Shown here: positions 25,953-34,534 of the stretch, piece by piece
How the letters are laid out: every line of letters begins with the position of its first letter
Numbering within the stretch: position 1 is the stretch's first letter
Source: Micromonospora sp. MW-13
GTDB lineage: Bacteria > Actinomycetota > Actinomycetes > Mycobacteriales > Micromonosporaceae
Direction: 5' to 3'
DNA length: 64,000 nt
Assembly (NCBI RefSeq): GCF_003434305.1
Contig: NZ_QKKX01000002.1
Coordinates: 78,223 to 142,222, forward strand
The notes under the pieces: model-generated
Seen by the model: the letters and a program-made list of their open reading frames with translations, nothing else
Told to the model about the DNA's origin: nothing
The model's database searches: none
Translations under genes and position numbers: made by a program

Positions 25953-27493
25953 ACGACCAGGACACCGGCCGGGCGCTGCCGGAGCGCGGGGTGCCGGCCG
26001 ACCGGGTGCTCCGGGAGCTGCGGGGGCTGCGCGAGGGGGACCGGCCGACGCACGGGGGGCGGCTGTTCGCGTACGTGTACGACCCCGCCGTTCCCGGGCT
26101 GGACGAGCTTGCCGCCGCCGCCCACGCCGGCAGCGCGCACGTCAACGGGCTCGACCCGACCGCCTTCCCGTCCCTGCTGGCGATGGAGAACGCGCTGGTC
26201 GGGGCGGCGGCCCGGCTGCTCGGCGGCGGCCCCGGCACGACCGCCCCGGACGTCGTCGGCAGCGTCACCAGCGGCGGCACCGAGTCGCTGATCCTCGCCG
26301 TCAAGGCGGCCCGGGACGCCCGGCCCGACGTCGCCGCGCCCCGGATCGCGGTGCCGGTGACCGCGCACGCGGCGTTCGCCAAGGCGGCCCGCTACCTGCG
26401 GGTGGCCCTCGACCCGGTGCCCGTCGACCCGGCCACGCTGCGCCCGTCGGCCGCCGACGTCGCCGCCGCGATCCGCCCCGACACCGTGCTGGTGGCCTGC
26501 TCCGCCCCCTCGTACGCGCACGGCGTCGTCGACCCGGTCGCCGAGATCGCCGGGGTGGCCGCCACGGCCGGGGTGCGGTGCCACGTGGACGCCTGCTTCG
26601 GCGGCTGGACCCTGCCCTGGCTGCGCCGGCTGGGCGCCCCGGTGCCGCCGTTCGACTTCGCCGTCGACGGGGTCACCTCGATCTCGGTCGACCTGCACAA
26701 GTACGCGTACGCCCCGAAGGGCGTCTCGGTGCTGCTGCACCGCGACCCGGGGCTGCGCGCCCCGCAGTACTTCGCGTACGCCGACTGGCCCGGGTACACC
26801 ATGGTCAACCCGGTGATCGCCTCCACCCGCTCCGGCGGCCCGATCGCCGCCGCGTACGCCACCCTGCGCCACCTCGGCGAGGACGGCTACCTGCGGCTGG
26901 CCGCCGCGACCCGGGACGCGGTGGCCGGGCTCGCCGACGCGGTGCGGGGCACCGACGGGCTCCGGCTGATGGCCGAGCCCGAGTCGACGGTGGTCTGCTT
27001 CACCTCGGCCGACCCGGGGCTGGACCTGTTCGTGCTGGTGGACGAGCTGACCGTGCGCGGCTGGCACACCCAGCCCCAGCTCGCGTACGGCGAACTGCCG
27101 GCGAGCGTGCACCTCACGGTGACCGCCTCGGTGGCCCCCCGGGTGGCGGAGTTCGGCCCGGACCTGGCCGACGCGGTGGCGGCGGCCCGGGCCGCCGGAC
27201 CGGTCGAGCTGCCCGCCGAACTGACCGCGCTCGCCGCGACCCTGACCCCGGACGCGCTGACCCCGGAGCTGGTCGCCGGCCTGGCCGCCGGGCTCGGCCT
27301 CGGCGGCCCGGTTTCGGGCGGCCCGGTTTCGGGCGGCCCTGGCGTTCCGGGCGCTGACGGAGGAGCGGGCGCGGGCGGGGCGGTTCCGGACCGGACGGCC
27401 ATGGTCAACGCGCTGCTGAACGCCGCGCCGCCGGCCCTGCGGGAGCGCCTGCTGGTCGAGTTCGTCGGGCTGCTGCAACGTCCGACGTACTGA
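25946..27493 (+). CDS. Pyridoxal-phosphate decarboxylase/aminotransferase class V-like protein (sphingosine-phosphate lyase fold)
   Basis: The protein has 515 residues. Recognisable blocks are HVNGLDPTAFPSLLAMENAL near residue 65, VTSGGTESLILAVKAARDA near 110, HVDACFGGWTLPWL near 212, and the PLP-lysine motif SISVDLHKYAYAPKGVSVLL near 250, all in the order of sphingosine-1-phosphate lyase and bacterial homologues. Residues about 452-470 contain a linker made by repeats of GGPVS, encoded by a 15-bp tandem repeat at 27301-27340. The start is the ATG at 25946, which is inside a palindromic repeat; the conserved homology begins near LRELRGLREGD, so a later GTG start is possible. The substrate is unknown. 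Confidence 0.82.
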   Translation: MIDDQDTGRALPERGVPADRVLRELRGLREGDRPTHGGRLFAYVYDPAVPGLDELAAAAHAGSAHVNGLDPTAFPSLLAMENALVGAAARLLGGGPGTTAPDVVGSVTSGGTESLILAVKAARDARPDVAAPRIAVPVTAHAAFAKAARYLRVALDPVPVDPATLRPSAADVAAAIRPDTVLVACSAPSYAHGVVDPVAEIAGVAATAGVRCHVDACFGGWTLPWLRRLGAPVPPFDFAVDGVTSISVDLHKYAYAPKGVSVLLHRDPGLRAPQYFAYADWPGYTMVNPVIASTRSGGPIAAAYATLRHLGEDGYLRLAAATRDAVAGLADAVRGTDGLRLMAEPESTVVCFTSADPGLDLFVLVDELTVRGWHTQPQLAYGELPASVHLTVTASVAPRVAEFGPDLADAVAAARAAGPVELPAELTALAATLTPDALTPELVAGLAAGLGLGGPVSGGPVSGGPGVPGADGGAGAGGAVPDRTAMVNALLNAAPPALRERLLVEFVGLLQRPTY

Positions 27494-27499
27494 GCCGAA

Positions 27500-27530
27500 C
27501 CGGGGGTGCGACCGTCGGCTGCACCCCCGG
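27500..27530. terminator. Hairpin between convergent gene ends
   Basis: A perfect 10-bp inverted repeat (CCGGGGGTGC at 27500-27509 and GCACCCCCGG at 27521-27530, 11-base loop) follows the decarboxylase stop by 6 bp. It could end transcription from both sides. Confidence 0.7.
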
Positions 27531-27535
27531 CCCGC

Positions 27536-27960
27536 TCACCGGAACCTGATCGTCACCTCGTTGTTGTCGGGCTCGGGCTCCAGCAGGTGGTGCAGTCCCG
27601 GCCCGAGCGGGCGGACGTCCAACCGGGCCGTGCCGGCCGGCAGGGTGACGCCCTCGGGCAGCCGTACCCCGAGCTCCAGCAGTACCTGCCCGCGCGGGCC
27701 GATCCGGCCGAGCTGGCAGGTGAGCGGGGGTTTGTAAGCGTCCGGCTTCCCGGCGCAGGCCGACCAGCCGCACGCCGGTCGACGGGCAGTCCGACCCGGC
27801 CCGCCAGGCGGGCAGCGTGACCGGCGTGGCGAGCAGCTCGGCCCGGCTGATCCGGCCGTCCGGGGCCGTCCGGGCGGGGCTGGGACCGGTCGTGGTCGGC
27901 GCCGGGGCGGGGCTGTCCGGTGTCGGGCCGGCGACAGGCTGCCCCCGGCCCGGCGGTCCA
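27536..27960 (-). pseudogene. Frameshifted, 5'-truncated remnant of a secreted or membrane protein gene
   Basis: Two protein-like segments lie in different minus-strand frames. The upstream one reads [20 protein letters not shown], then [19 protein letters not shown] and TGVRLVGL. The downstream one reads [20 protein letters not shown], then LLELGVRLPEGVTLPAGTAR, and ends in a DNNEVTIRF tail like that of extracellular beta-sandwich repeats. They join only if a frameshift is placed near 27740-27770. No start codon is present in the upstream frame before nuoB begins, so the N-terminus, probably with a membrane helix and Pro-rich linker, is lost. A sequencing error could explain the frameshift but not the missing start. 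Confidence 0.5.
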
Positions 27961-28059
27961 CGGCCAGCGGCCGGCTCGCTCGCGCGCCGTGGCGTCGGAG
28001 CGACCGGTCGGCCGGGGCGGCGGCTGTGGTTGACTGGCGCAGGAAGAGAGGGGGCGGTC

Positions 28060-28644
28060 GTGCAGCTGCCGGCAGTGCTGGGAGAGCCGATCCGGTTCGT
28101 GCTGAACTGGGGCCGCCGCTACTCGCTCTGGGTGTTCAACTTCGGCCTCGCCTGCTGCGCGATCGAGTTCATCGCCACCAGCATGGGCCGGCACGACTTC
28201 ATGCGGCTCGGGGTGATCCCGTTCGCCCACGGCCCGCGCCAGGCCGACCTGATGGTGGTCTCCGGCACGGTCACCGACAAGATGGCCCCGGCGATCAAGC
28301 GGCTCTACGACCAGATGCCCGAGCCGAAGTACGTCATCTCGTTCGGCGCCTGCTCCAACTGCGGCGGCCCGTACTGGGACTCGTACTCGGTGACCAAGGG
28401 CGTCGACCAGCTCATCCCGGTCGACGTCTACGTGCCCGGCTGCCCGCCCCGCCCCGAGGCGCTGCTGCACGGCATCCTGCGACTCCAGGAGAAGATCGCC
28501 GCCGAGCAGTCCGGCATCGGCGGGGTCCCCCGCCCCGACTTGCTCGCCTCGCCGGCCGACGCCGCCGCCCCACCGGCCGGCGGGCAGCCGCCACGCTCGG
28601 TGGACTCGCTGACAGCGCCACCGGTCCGCCCGCCGGCCGGCTAG
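28060..28644 (+). CDS. nuoB: NADH-quinone oxidoreductase subunit B (second-type cluster)
   Basis: The protein has 194 residues. NuoB carries the terminal 4Fe-4S cluster N2 of complex I at the membrane interface. The four cysteine ligands are visible: the CC pair in GLACCAIEF near residue 38, one in [15 protein letters not shown] near 102, and one in [16 protein letters not shown] near 132. After residue about 155 the protein has a Pro/Ala-rich tail absent from standard NuoB. The start is the GTG at 28060, with AGGAAGAG upstream. nuoA does not precede it, and nuoC is nearly 3 kb away, so this cluster is dispersed. Confidence 0.88.
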   Translation: MQLPAVLGEPIRFVLNWGRRYSLWVFNFGLACCAIEFIATSMGRHDFMRLGVIPFAHGPRQADLMVVSGTVTDKMAPAIKRLYDQMPEPKYVISFGACSNCGGPYWDSYSVTKGVDQLIPVDVYVPGCPPRPEALLHGILRLQEKIAAEQSGIGGVPRPDLLASPADAAAPPAGGQPPRSVDSLTAPPVRPPAG

Positions 28645-28698
28645 GGCCTGTATCGACATCCGCCGTCGTGGTGCGGTAGCTGCGGGGCGGGACTTCAC

Positions 28699-28775
28699 GA
28701 TCGTCTGCTGATTTTGGAGAACTCGCCCGGCGTGTCGTCTCACAAATCAGCAAACGATCACGCCACGACACGCCG
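28699..28775. repeat. Interleaved pair of inverted repeats (pseudoknot-type order A-B-A'-B')
   Basis: A (28699-28714, GATCGTCTGCTGATTT) pairs with A' (28744-28759) with one mismatch. B (28728-28738, CGGCGTGTCGT) pairs perfectly with B' (28765-28775). The arms alternate, so both stems can form together only as a pseudoknot. The rest of the 28645-28928 gap holds no gene that I can support. Confidence 0.75.
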
Positions 28776-28928
28776 CCTGCTGGTCTACCTCGCCACCCTT
28801 CAGGTGGAGGCCGCCGCGGAACTGGCTCAGGGGGGGTCCCGCCCGTCAGGCTGGCCGAACGCTTCACCGGTTGGGCCCGCCCCCGTAGGTAGGCCGCCTC
28901 GTGGCGGCCGGGGGCTAGCCTGCGGTCC

Positions 28929-30245
28929 ATGACCCAGTCCGCGGACCAGCGTTCCGCCTTCATCGTCGACGTGCTCACCGAGGAGTTCGGCGCGTCGATC
29001 ACGCTCGACCCGGCGGCGTTCCGCCGCAAGTTCCGCAAGATGGCCGCCTCACCGTTCGCCTTCTACCGGGGCAGCGCCTCGCTCTTCTACGCCGACCAGC
29101 GCGGCGACTTCGCCGACGACGCCTTCCTGGACGAGCGCACCAGCCGGGTGTGGATCCACGGCGACCTGCATGCGGAGAACTTCGGCACCTACATGAACGC
29201 CTCCGGGCAGCTCGTGTTCAACGTCAACGACTTCGACGAGGCGTACGTCGGGCCGTTCTCCTGGGACCTGAGGCGTCTCGCCGCCAGCGTGGCCCTGCTC
29301 GGGTACGCCAAGGCGCTCTCCGACCGGGCGATCAGCGACCTGGTCACCGGCTTCGCCCGGTCGTACCTGACCGAGCTGAGGGCGATCGCCGCCGGTGGGG
29401 ACGACGCGATCGGCTCGATCACCCTGGACAACGCCGACGGGGTGCTGCGCCGGGTGCTCCAGCAGGCCCGGCTCAACACCCGGGTCGACCTGCTCGCCGC
29501 GCAGACCACCATCGACAACTACGAGCGCCGGTTCTCCCTCGGCGACGGGGTCTTCGAGATCGACGGCGACACCCGGGACAGGGTCTGCGCCGCCTTCCAG
29601 GACTACCTGGGCACCCTGCCCGAGTCCTCGGCCCGGCTGCGCCCGGTCGCCGCACACATCAAGGACGTGGTGCTGCGCAAGGGGGTGGGCATCGGCTCGG
29701 CCGGGCTGCCGTCGTACAACCTGCTGTTGGAGGGGCACACCCAGGCGCTGGAGAACGACGTGGTCATCTACATGAAGCAGGCCCAGGTGCCGGCGGTGGC
29801 CCGGCACATCGACGACGAGCGGGTGCGCTCCTACTTCCGGCACCAGGGGCACCGGACGGCGGAGTCGCAGCGGGCGCTCCAGGCACACGCCGACCCGTGG
29901 GTGGGCTACACCGAGCTGGACGGGGCCGGTCAGCTCGTCGCCGAGGTCTCCCCGTACGCGGCCGACCTGGACTGGGCGGACGTCAACGAGCCGGAGGAGC
30001 TGGCCGGGGTGCTGGCCGACCTGGGCCGGGCGGTGGCCCGGATGCACTCGGTGGCCGACGACGAGTCCAGTCACGACCTGGTCGACTACTCCACCGAGGA
30101 GGCCATCGTCGCCGCGGTGGACGCCGATTCCGACGGGTTCGTCACGGGGTTGGTGGAGTTCGCCCACGCGTACGGGCTGCGGGCCCGCGAGGACCACCAG
30201 CTCTTCGTCGACCTGTTCCGCAACGGCCGCCTGCCCGGCGTCTGA
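28929..30245 (+). CDS. DUF2252 family protein
   Basis: The protein has 438 residues. The family resembles aminoglycoside-phosphotransferase/kinase folds: RVWIHGDLHAENFGT near residue 77 matches the catalytic HxDxxxxN loop, and FNVNDFDEAYVGPFSWDLRR near 98 matches the metal-binding DxD loop. Other family blocks are FYRGSASLFYAD near residue 40 and VGIGSAGLPSYNLLLEGHT near 255. The substrate is unknown. It sits between nuoB and nuoC on the nuo strand but has no known link with complex I. Confidence 0.85.
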   Translation: MTQSADQRSAFIVDVLTEEFGASITLDPAAFRRKFRKMAASPFAFYRGSASLFYADQRGDFADDAFLDERTSRVWIHGDLHAENFGTYMNASGQLVFNVNDFDEAYVGPFSWDLRRLAASVALLGYAKALSDRAISDLVTGFARSYLTELRAIAAGGDDAIGSITLDNADGVLRRVLQQARLNTRVDLLAAQTTIDNYERRFSLGDGVFEIDGDTRDRVCAAFQDYLGTLPESSARLRPVAAHIKDVVLRKGVGIGSAGLPSYNLLLEGHTQALENDVVIYMKQAQVPAVARHIDDERVRSYFRHQGHRTAESQRALQAHADPWVGYTELDGAGQLVAEVSPYAADLDWADVNEPEELAGVLADLGRAVARMHSVADDESSHDLVDYSTEEAIVAAVDADSDGFVTGLVEFAHAYGLRAREDHQLFVDLFRNGRLPGV

Positions 30246-30292
30246 CCGGCCGTGCCACCTCGCCTGCCCCGGCCGGTCGCCCGGTCGCCCGG

Positions 30293-31348
30293 TCAGGCGG
30301 TGAAGTCCAGCACCACCTTGATGTCGTCGGGGGTGGGGGTGTACGCCTCGGTGTACGCCTCCACCGGCACCCGGCGGGTGATCAGCGAATCCAGCCAGGA
30401 CCGGTCGGCCCGGGCGAGGGCCTCGGCGGCCAGGTCCCAGTGCCGGCGGTTGGCGTTCACCGAGCCGAACACCACGTTGTTCTCCAGCACCAGTTCCCGG
30501 TTGAGCGCCCCGGCGTCGAAGTCGATGCGCCGGCCGCCGCTGGACACCCCGGTCAGGCAGACGATCCCGGTCGGTCCGGCCTTGCACATCGCGTCCAGCA
30601 CGACCACCGGCGCTCCGGTGCACTCGACGATCACGTCCGGGTCGAAGTCGAGCTGCGCCACCGGCTCCGTGTGGTACGTCGCGCCGAGCGCCCGCACCAG
30701 GTCCGGCTTCGGCCCGGTGGTGGCCCGGTCGAGCACGTGCACGGAGAACCCGCGCTGGGTGGCCAGCAGCGCCGCCAGCAGGCCGATCGGCCCGGCCCCG
30801 GTGACCAGCACCGTCTGCGGCTGCCACTCGGCGCGGGCGCCGACCCGTTCGATGTGGTCCCACGCCTTGGCCACCACGCTGACCGGCTCCAGCAGCACGC
30901 CGACCGGGGCGAGGGCCGGGTCCAGGCCGACCGCGAATTTCGGCTGCACCCGCCACCGGTCCCGGGCGAAGCCGGGCAGCGCCTTGATCCCGTGCTCGGT
31001 GTACTCGCCGTTGCGGCACATGTCCCACTCGCCGACCGCGCAGTTGGCGCAGGGCACCGGGTCCGGGTGCCGGACGACGCCGGCCACCAGGTCGCCGGGT
31101 TGCAGCGTGCCGGTTGGGTCCTCCAGCACCCGGCCCAGCGACTCGTGGCCGAGCACCAGGGTCGACGCGCCGGGCGGGGCCTCGCCGTAGTCCCCGGCGA
31201 CGATCTCGTGGTCGGTGCCGCAGATCCCCACCGCGAGCGCCTCGACCAGGATCGCGCCCTCCTCGGCGGGCGGCTCGGGATGGTCGTGCGCCAGGCGCAG
31301 CGAGTTCGGGACCCCGGGGTTGACAGTCACGGCGCGCACGACCCTCAT
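30293..31348 (-). CDS. Zinc-dependent medium-chain dehydrogenase (glucose 1-dehydrogenase-like)
   Basis: The protein has 351 residues. The N-terminal catalytic domain has GICGTDHEIVAGDYGEAP near residue 42 and LVLGHESLGRVLE near 65 (Cys, His and Glu zinc ligands), plus a reduced structural-zinc loop (DPVPCANCAVGEWDMCRNG). The Rossmann segment VLVTGAGPIGLLAALLATQR near 190 binds NAD(P). The block MCRNGEYTEHGIK and the C-terminal VVFGSVNANRRHWDLAAEAL are typical of the archaeal/actinobacterial glucose dehydrogenase group. The ATG at 31348 has AGGGAAGG upstream. It lies opposite to the nuo genes. Confidence 0.85.
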   Translation of the reverse strand: MRVVRAVTVNPGVPNSLRLAHDHPEPPAEEGAILVEALAVGICGTDHEIVAGDYGEAPPGASTLVLGHESLGRVLEDPTGTLQPGDLVAGVVRHPDPVPCANCAVGEWDMCRNGEYTEHGIKALPGFARDRWRVQPKFAVGLDPALAPVGVLLEPVSVVAKAWDHIERVGARAEWQPQTVLVTGAGPIGLLAALLATQRGFSVHVLDRATTGPKPDLVRALGATYHTEPVAQLDFDPDVIVECTGAPVVVLDAMCKAGPTGIVCLTGVSSGGRRIDFDAGALNRELVLENNVVFGSVNANRRHWDLAAEALARADRSWLDSLITRRVPVEAYTEAYTPTPDDIKVVLDFTA

Positions 31349-31475
31349 CCTTCCCTGCCGGGCCGGCCGCCGTCGGCCAAAGCGGCCATCCGGTCGGCCG
31401 GGCCGCCCTGCGCCGGGGACCCGGAGCCGGGGCGGGCCACCGCGTGCGGCCGGCGTCGGCCATAGGATCAGCGGC

Positions 31476-32237
31476 ATGACTCCGGAAGAGGTCGGCCAGC
31501 GGCTGGTGGCGCTGCTCGCCCCCGTCGAGGCCATCGCGTCGGTCTCCGGCGGCCAGGCGTACGCCCGGGCCACCGTCGACGTACCCCCGGCGAGCTGGCG
31601 GGACGCGCTGGCCGCCGCCCGGGACGACGCGGACCTGGCCTGCGACTTCTTCGACTGGCTCTCCGCCGTCGACCAGCTCGCCGACGGCTGCGAGGTGGTG
31701 GCCCACCTCTGGTCGACCGGCCACCGGCACGGCCTGTTGCTGCGCACCCGGGTGCCGTGGGACGAGCCGCAGGTGGCCTCGGTCGTCGACCTCTACCCGG
31801 GCGCGGCCTGGCACGAGCGGGAGACGTACGAGATGTTCGGCGTCGACTTCCCCGGGCACGGCGAGCTGAGGCCGCTGCTGCTGCCGCCGGAGTTCGAGGG
31901 GCACCCGCTGCGTAAGGAGTTCGTCCTCGCCTCCCGGGTGGCCAAGCCCTGGCCGGGCGCGAAGGAACCCGGCGAGTCCGAGGCCGGCGGCGGCCGGCGC
32001 CCGGTCCGCCCGCCGGGCGTACCGGCCCCGGGGGAGTGGGGGACGACGCCGACGCCCGCCGGCGCGGCCGGGGCCGGCGAGGGCCCGCGCGGCGGCCCGC
32101 CCGCCCGGCCGGCCCGGGAACGCCCGGCGCGTCCCGCCCCCGCCGAGCGCCCCGCCCCGGCCGAGCCACCGGGCCACTCGGGTTCGGGTTCGGGTGCGGC
32201 GGGCGACGACGCCGGCGGGAACGGAGGTACGGCCTGA
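31476..32237 (+). CDS. nuoC: NADH-quinone oxidoreductase subunit C (second-type cluster)
   Basis: The protein has 253 residues. NuoC is a peripheral-arm subunit. The family signature is WHERETYEMFGVDFPGHGEL near residue 112, followed by LLLPPEFEGHPLRKEFVL. The first ~155 residues are the domain; the last ~90 are a low-complexity Pro/Ala/Gly tail. The stop (32235-32237) shares one base with the ATG of nuoH (TGATG), so the two are coupled. nuoD, which normally follows nuoC, is absent. Confidence 0.88.
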   Translation: MTPEEVGQRLVALLAPVEAIASVSGGQAYARATVDVPPASWRDALAAARDDADLACDFFDWLSAVDQLADGCEVVAHLWSTGHRHGLLLRTRVPWDEPQVASVVDLYPGAAWHERETYEMFGVDFPGHGELRPLLLPPEFEGHPLRKEFVLASRVAKPWPGAKEPGESEAGGGRRPVRPPGVPAPGEWGTTPTPAGAAGAGEGPRGGPPARPARERPARPAPAERPAPAEPPGHSGSGSGAAGDDAGGNGGTA

Positions 32238-33199
32238 TGCCCGACTGGTTGGAGGCCGTCCTGCGGGTGGTCGGAGTGCTGGCCGCCTTCCTCATCCTGC
32301 CGCTGGTGGTCGGGCAGGCCGAGCACAAGGTGATGGCGCACATGCAGGGCCGGCTCGGCCCGATGTACGCCGGCGGCTTCCACGGCTGGGCCCAACTCGT
32401 CGCCGACGGGGTCAAGTTCGTGCAGAAGGAGGACGTCACCCCGCGCGAGGCGGACCGGGCGGTGTTCCGGCTGGCCCCGATGGTGGCCCTGGTGCCGTAC
32501 CTGCTCGCCCTGCTGGTGATCCCGCTCGGCCCCGGCGACCTGGTCGGGCAGCCGCTGGACATCGGCCTGTTCTTCGTGCTGGCCGTGGTCGGCGTGGGCG
32601 TGCTGGCGGTGCTGATGTCGGCGTGGGCGTCGGCCAACAAGTACAGCCTGCTCGGCGGGCTGCGCGGGGCGGCCCAGCTACTCGGCTACGAGCTGCCGCT
32701 GGTGCTGGCCGCCGCGTCGGTGGCCATGGCGGCCGGCACGCTGAGCCTGCCCGGGATCGTCGAGGCGTGGCGGCCCTGGTGGCTGCTCTGGCAGGCGCCC
32801 GCGATGATCATCTTCTTCGTCGCCGGGCTGGCCGAGATCCGACGGCCCCCGTTCGACATGCCGGTCGCCGACTCCGAGCTGGTCTTCGGGTACATGACGG
32901 AGTACACCGGCCTGCGCTTCGCGTTCTTCCTGCTCGCCGAGTACGTCGGCATCGTGGTGATCGCGGCGCTGACCACTGTGCTGTTCCTCGGTGGCTGGCA
33001 GGGCCCGTTCGCCGACGAGCAGCTCGGCTGGCTGTGGACGCTGCTCAAGGTCTTCGCCGTCGCGTTCGTGATCATCTGGCTCCGGGTGGCGTACCCCCGG
33101 CTGCGCGAGGACCAGCTCCAGCGCCTGTGCTGGCTGGTCCTGGTCCCCGCCGCGCTGGCCCAGCTCGTCCTGACAGCCACCGTCCGCGTCGCCCTCTAA
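32237..33199 (+). CDS. nuoH: NADH-quinone oxidoreductase subunit H (second-type cluster)
   Basis: The protein has 320 residues and eight or so membrane helices. NuoH links the quinone site to the proton-pumping arm. Visible motifs are AEHKVMAHMQGRLGPMYAGG near residue 30, HGWAQLVADGVKFVQKEDV near 48, and the quinone-cavity loop RRPPFDMPVADSELVFGYM near 205, then TEYTGLRFAFFLLAEY. In most NuoH this loop reads PFDLPEAESELV; here the first Glu is Val and the second is Asp. The ATG overlaps the nuoC stop. Confidence 0.88.
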   Translation: MPDWLEAVLRVVGVLAAFLILPLVVGQAEHKVMAHMQGRLGPMYAGGFHGWAQLVADGVKFVQKEDVTPREADRAVFRLAPMVALVPYLLALLVIPLGPGDLVGQPLDIGLFFVLAVVGVGVLAVLMSAWASANKYSLLGGLRGAAQLLGYELPLVLAAASVAMAAGTLSLPGIVEAWRPWWLLWQAPAMIIFFVAGLAEIRRPPFDMPVADSELVFGYMTEYTGLRFAFFLLAEYVGIVVIAALTTVLFLGGWQGPFADEQLGWLWTLLKVFAVAFVIIWLRVAYPRLREDQLQRLCWLVLVPAALAQLVLTATVRVAL

Positions 33200-33218
33200 C
33201 CCCTACCCCCGCACCCCG

Positions 33219-33299
33219 CCCCCGCGATCTTGCGGTTGCGGCCCCGGCACAAGGTGCGAAAGGTGCATCGCGGGGGCCCGAAGTGCAAGATCGCGGGGG
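33219..33299. repeat. Dispersed-type palindrome with perfect 15-bp arms
   Basis: The arms CCCCCGCGATCTTGC (33219-33233) and its complement (33285-33299) flank about 50 bp. It lies between the convergent nuoH and glutathionyl-reductase genes and might also act as a terminator. The GCGATCTTGC...GCAAGATCGC form is, to my knowledge, a frequent repeat in Micromonospora genomes. Confidence 0.7.
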
Positions 33300-33316
33300 A
33301 CAGCGGAGGTGGTTGG

Positions 33317-34354
33317 TCAGCGCAGCGGGGTGTGGGGTGGGGCGACTCGCTCGGCGGGCGGTGGGGGCGGGGGCGGGGTGCCGTCGCCGAAGGGCCGGCC
33401 GCCGAGTTGCTCGCGGCCGTGCGGAGTGAGCCAGTTGGACAGGTCGGGGCCGAGCGGAACGATCCCGGTCGGGTTGATGTCCCGGTGCACCTCGTAGTAG
33501 TGCCGCTTGATGTGGTCGAAGTCGATCGTGTCGCCGAACCCGGGCGTGGCGAACAGGTCCCGGGCGTACGCCCATAGCACCGGCAGTTCGGTGAGCTTCT
33601 GCCGGTTGCACTTGAAGTGGCCGTGGTAGACCGGGTCGAACCGGACCAGCGTGGTGAACAGCCGCACGTCCGCCTCGGTGATCGCGTCGCCGACCAGGTA
33701 CCGCTGCCCGGCCAGCCGCTCGCTCAGCCAGTCCAGCCGGTCGAACAGCCGGTGGTACGCCCTTTCGTACGCCCCCTGGCTGCCGGCGAAGCCGCACCGG
33801 TACACGCCGTTGTTGACGTCGGCGAAGACCGCCGCGTTGACCTCGTCGATCTCGTCGCGCAGCCGCTCCGGGTACAGCTCCGGCGCGCCCTCGCGGTGGT
33901 ACGCAGTCCACTCGGTCGACAGGTCCAGGCTCATCTGGGCGTAGTCGTTGGTGACCACCTGCCCGCTCGGTACGTCCACGAGCGCCGGCACGGTGATGCC
34001 CCGCTCGTACCCGAGGAACCGGGCGAAGTACGCCTCGGCCAGCCGCTCGATGCCGAGCACCGGGTCCCGTCCGCCCGGGTCCAGGTCGAACGTCCAGCTC
34101 CGGGCGTCGTGGGTGGGCCCCGCGACGGCCATCGAGATGGCGTCCTCAAGGCCCAGCAGCCGGCGCACGATGATCAACCGGTTGGCCCAGGGACAGGCGC
34201 GGCTGACCGCGAGCCGGTACCGGCCCGGCTCGACCGGCCAGCCGTCCCGCCCGTCCGCGGTGATCCGGGTGGCGATGTACCGCTGGTCGCGGGTGAACTC
34301 CCCGCCGGGCTCGACGTACTTCCCGCCGGTCGTCGCGCCTGTTTCGCCGCCCAC
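33317..34354 (-). CDS. Glutathionyl/mycothiolyl-hydroquinone reductase-like protein (GST Omega/YqjG family)
   Basis: The protein has 345 residues. The thioredoxin-fold half has the catalytic Cys in AVSRACPWANRLIIVRRLLG near residue 52, and VPALVDVPSGQVVTNDYAQM near 130. The all-helical C-terminal half has QGAYERAYHRLFDRLDWLSE, LVGDAITEADVRLFTTLVRF and DFDHIKRHYYEVHRDINPTG, all hallmarks of the YqjG/PcpF xenologue reductase family that reduces quinone-thiol adducts. Actinobacteria use mycothiol rather than glutathione, so the physiological thiol is probably mycothiol. The GTG at 34354 has CGAGGGGGCGAC upstream. A quinone-repair role beside nuo genes is only a guess. Confidence 0.85.
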   Translation of the reverse strand: MGGETGATTGGKYVEPGGEFTRDQRYIATRITADGRDGWPVEPGRYRLAVSRACPWANRLIIVRRLLGLEDAISMAVAGPTHDARSWTFDLDPGGRDPVLGIERLAEAYFARFLGYERGITVPALVDVPSGQVVTNDYAQMSLDLSTEWTAYHREGAPELYPERLRDEIDEVNAAVFADVNNGVYRCGFAGSQGAYERAYHRLFDRLDWLSERLAGQRYLVGDAITEADVRLFTTLVRFDPVYHGHFKCNRQKLTELPVLWAYARDLFATPGFGDTIDFDHIKRHYYEVHRDINPTGIVPLGPDLSNWLTPHGREQLGGRPFGDGTPPPPPPPAERVAPPHTPLR

Positions 34355-34534
34355 GTCGCCCCCTCGGGTCCGCCTGCCGTCTCCGTCCCATCTTGGCCGA
34401 TCTTCCGCCGGTTGGCAGGCCCAGTGGTTCCCATCCGCGCCGAGCGCCACGCCCGGCCGCTCCTGCCGGCCACCGGACGGGGGTGGCGGCCGGCGTGGGT
34501 CGGCCGTGGGCGGCGCGGTGGCTAGGCTTCGCCG

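Noticed and set aside
28714..28932. Possible 72-codon gene between nuoB and DUF2252
   Set aside because: It overlaps the interleaved inverted repeats and has no ribosome site or recognisable sequence.
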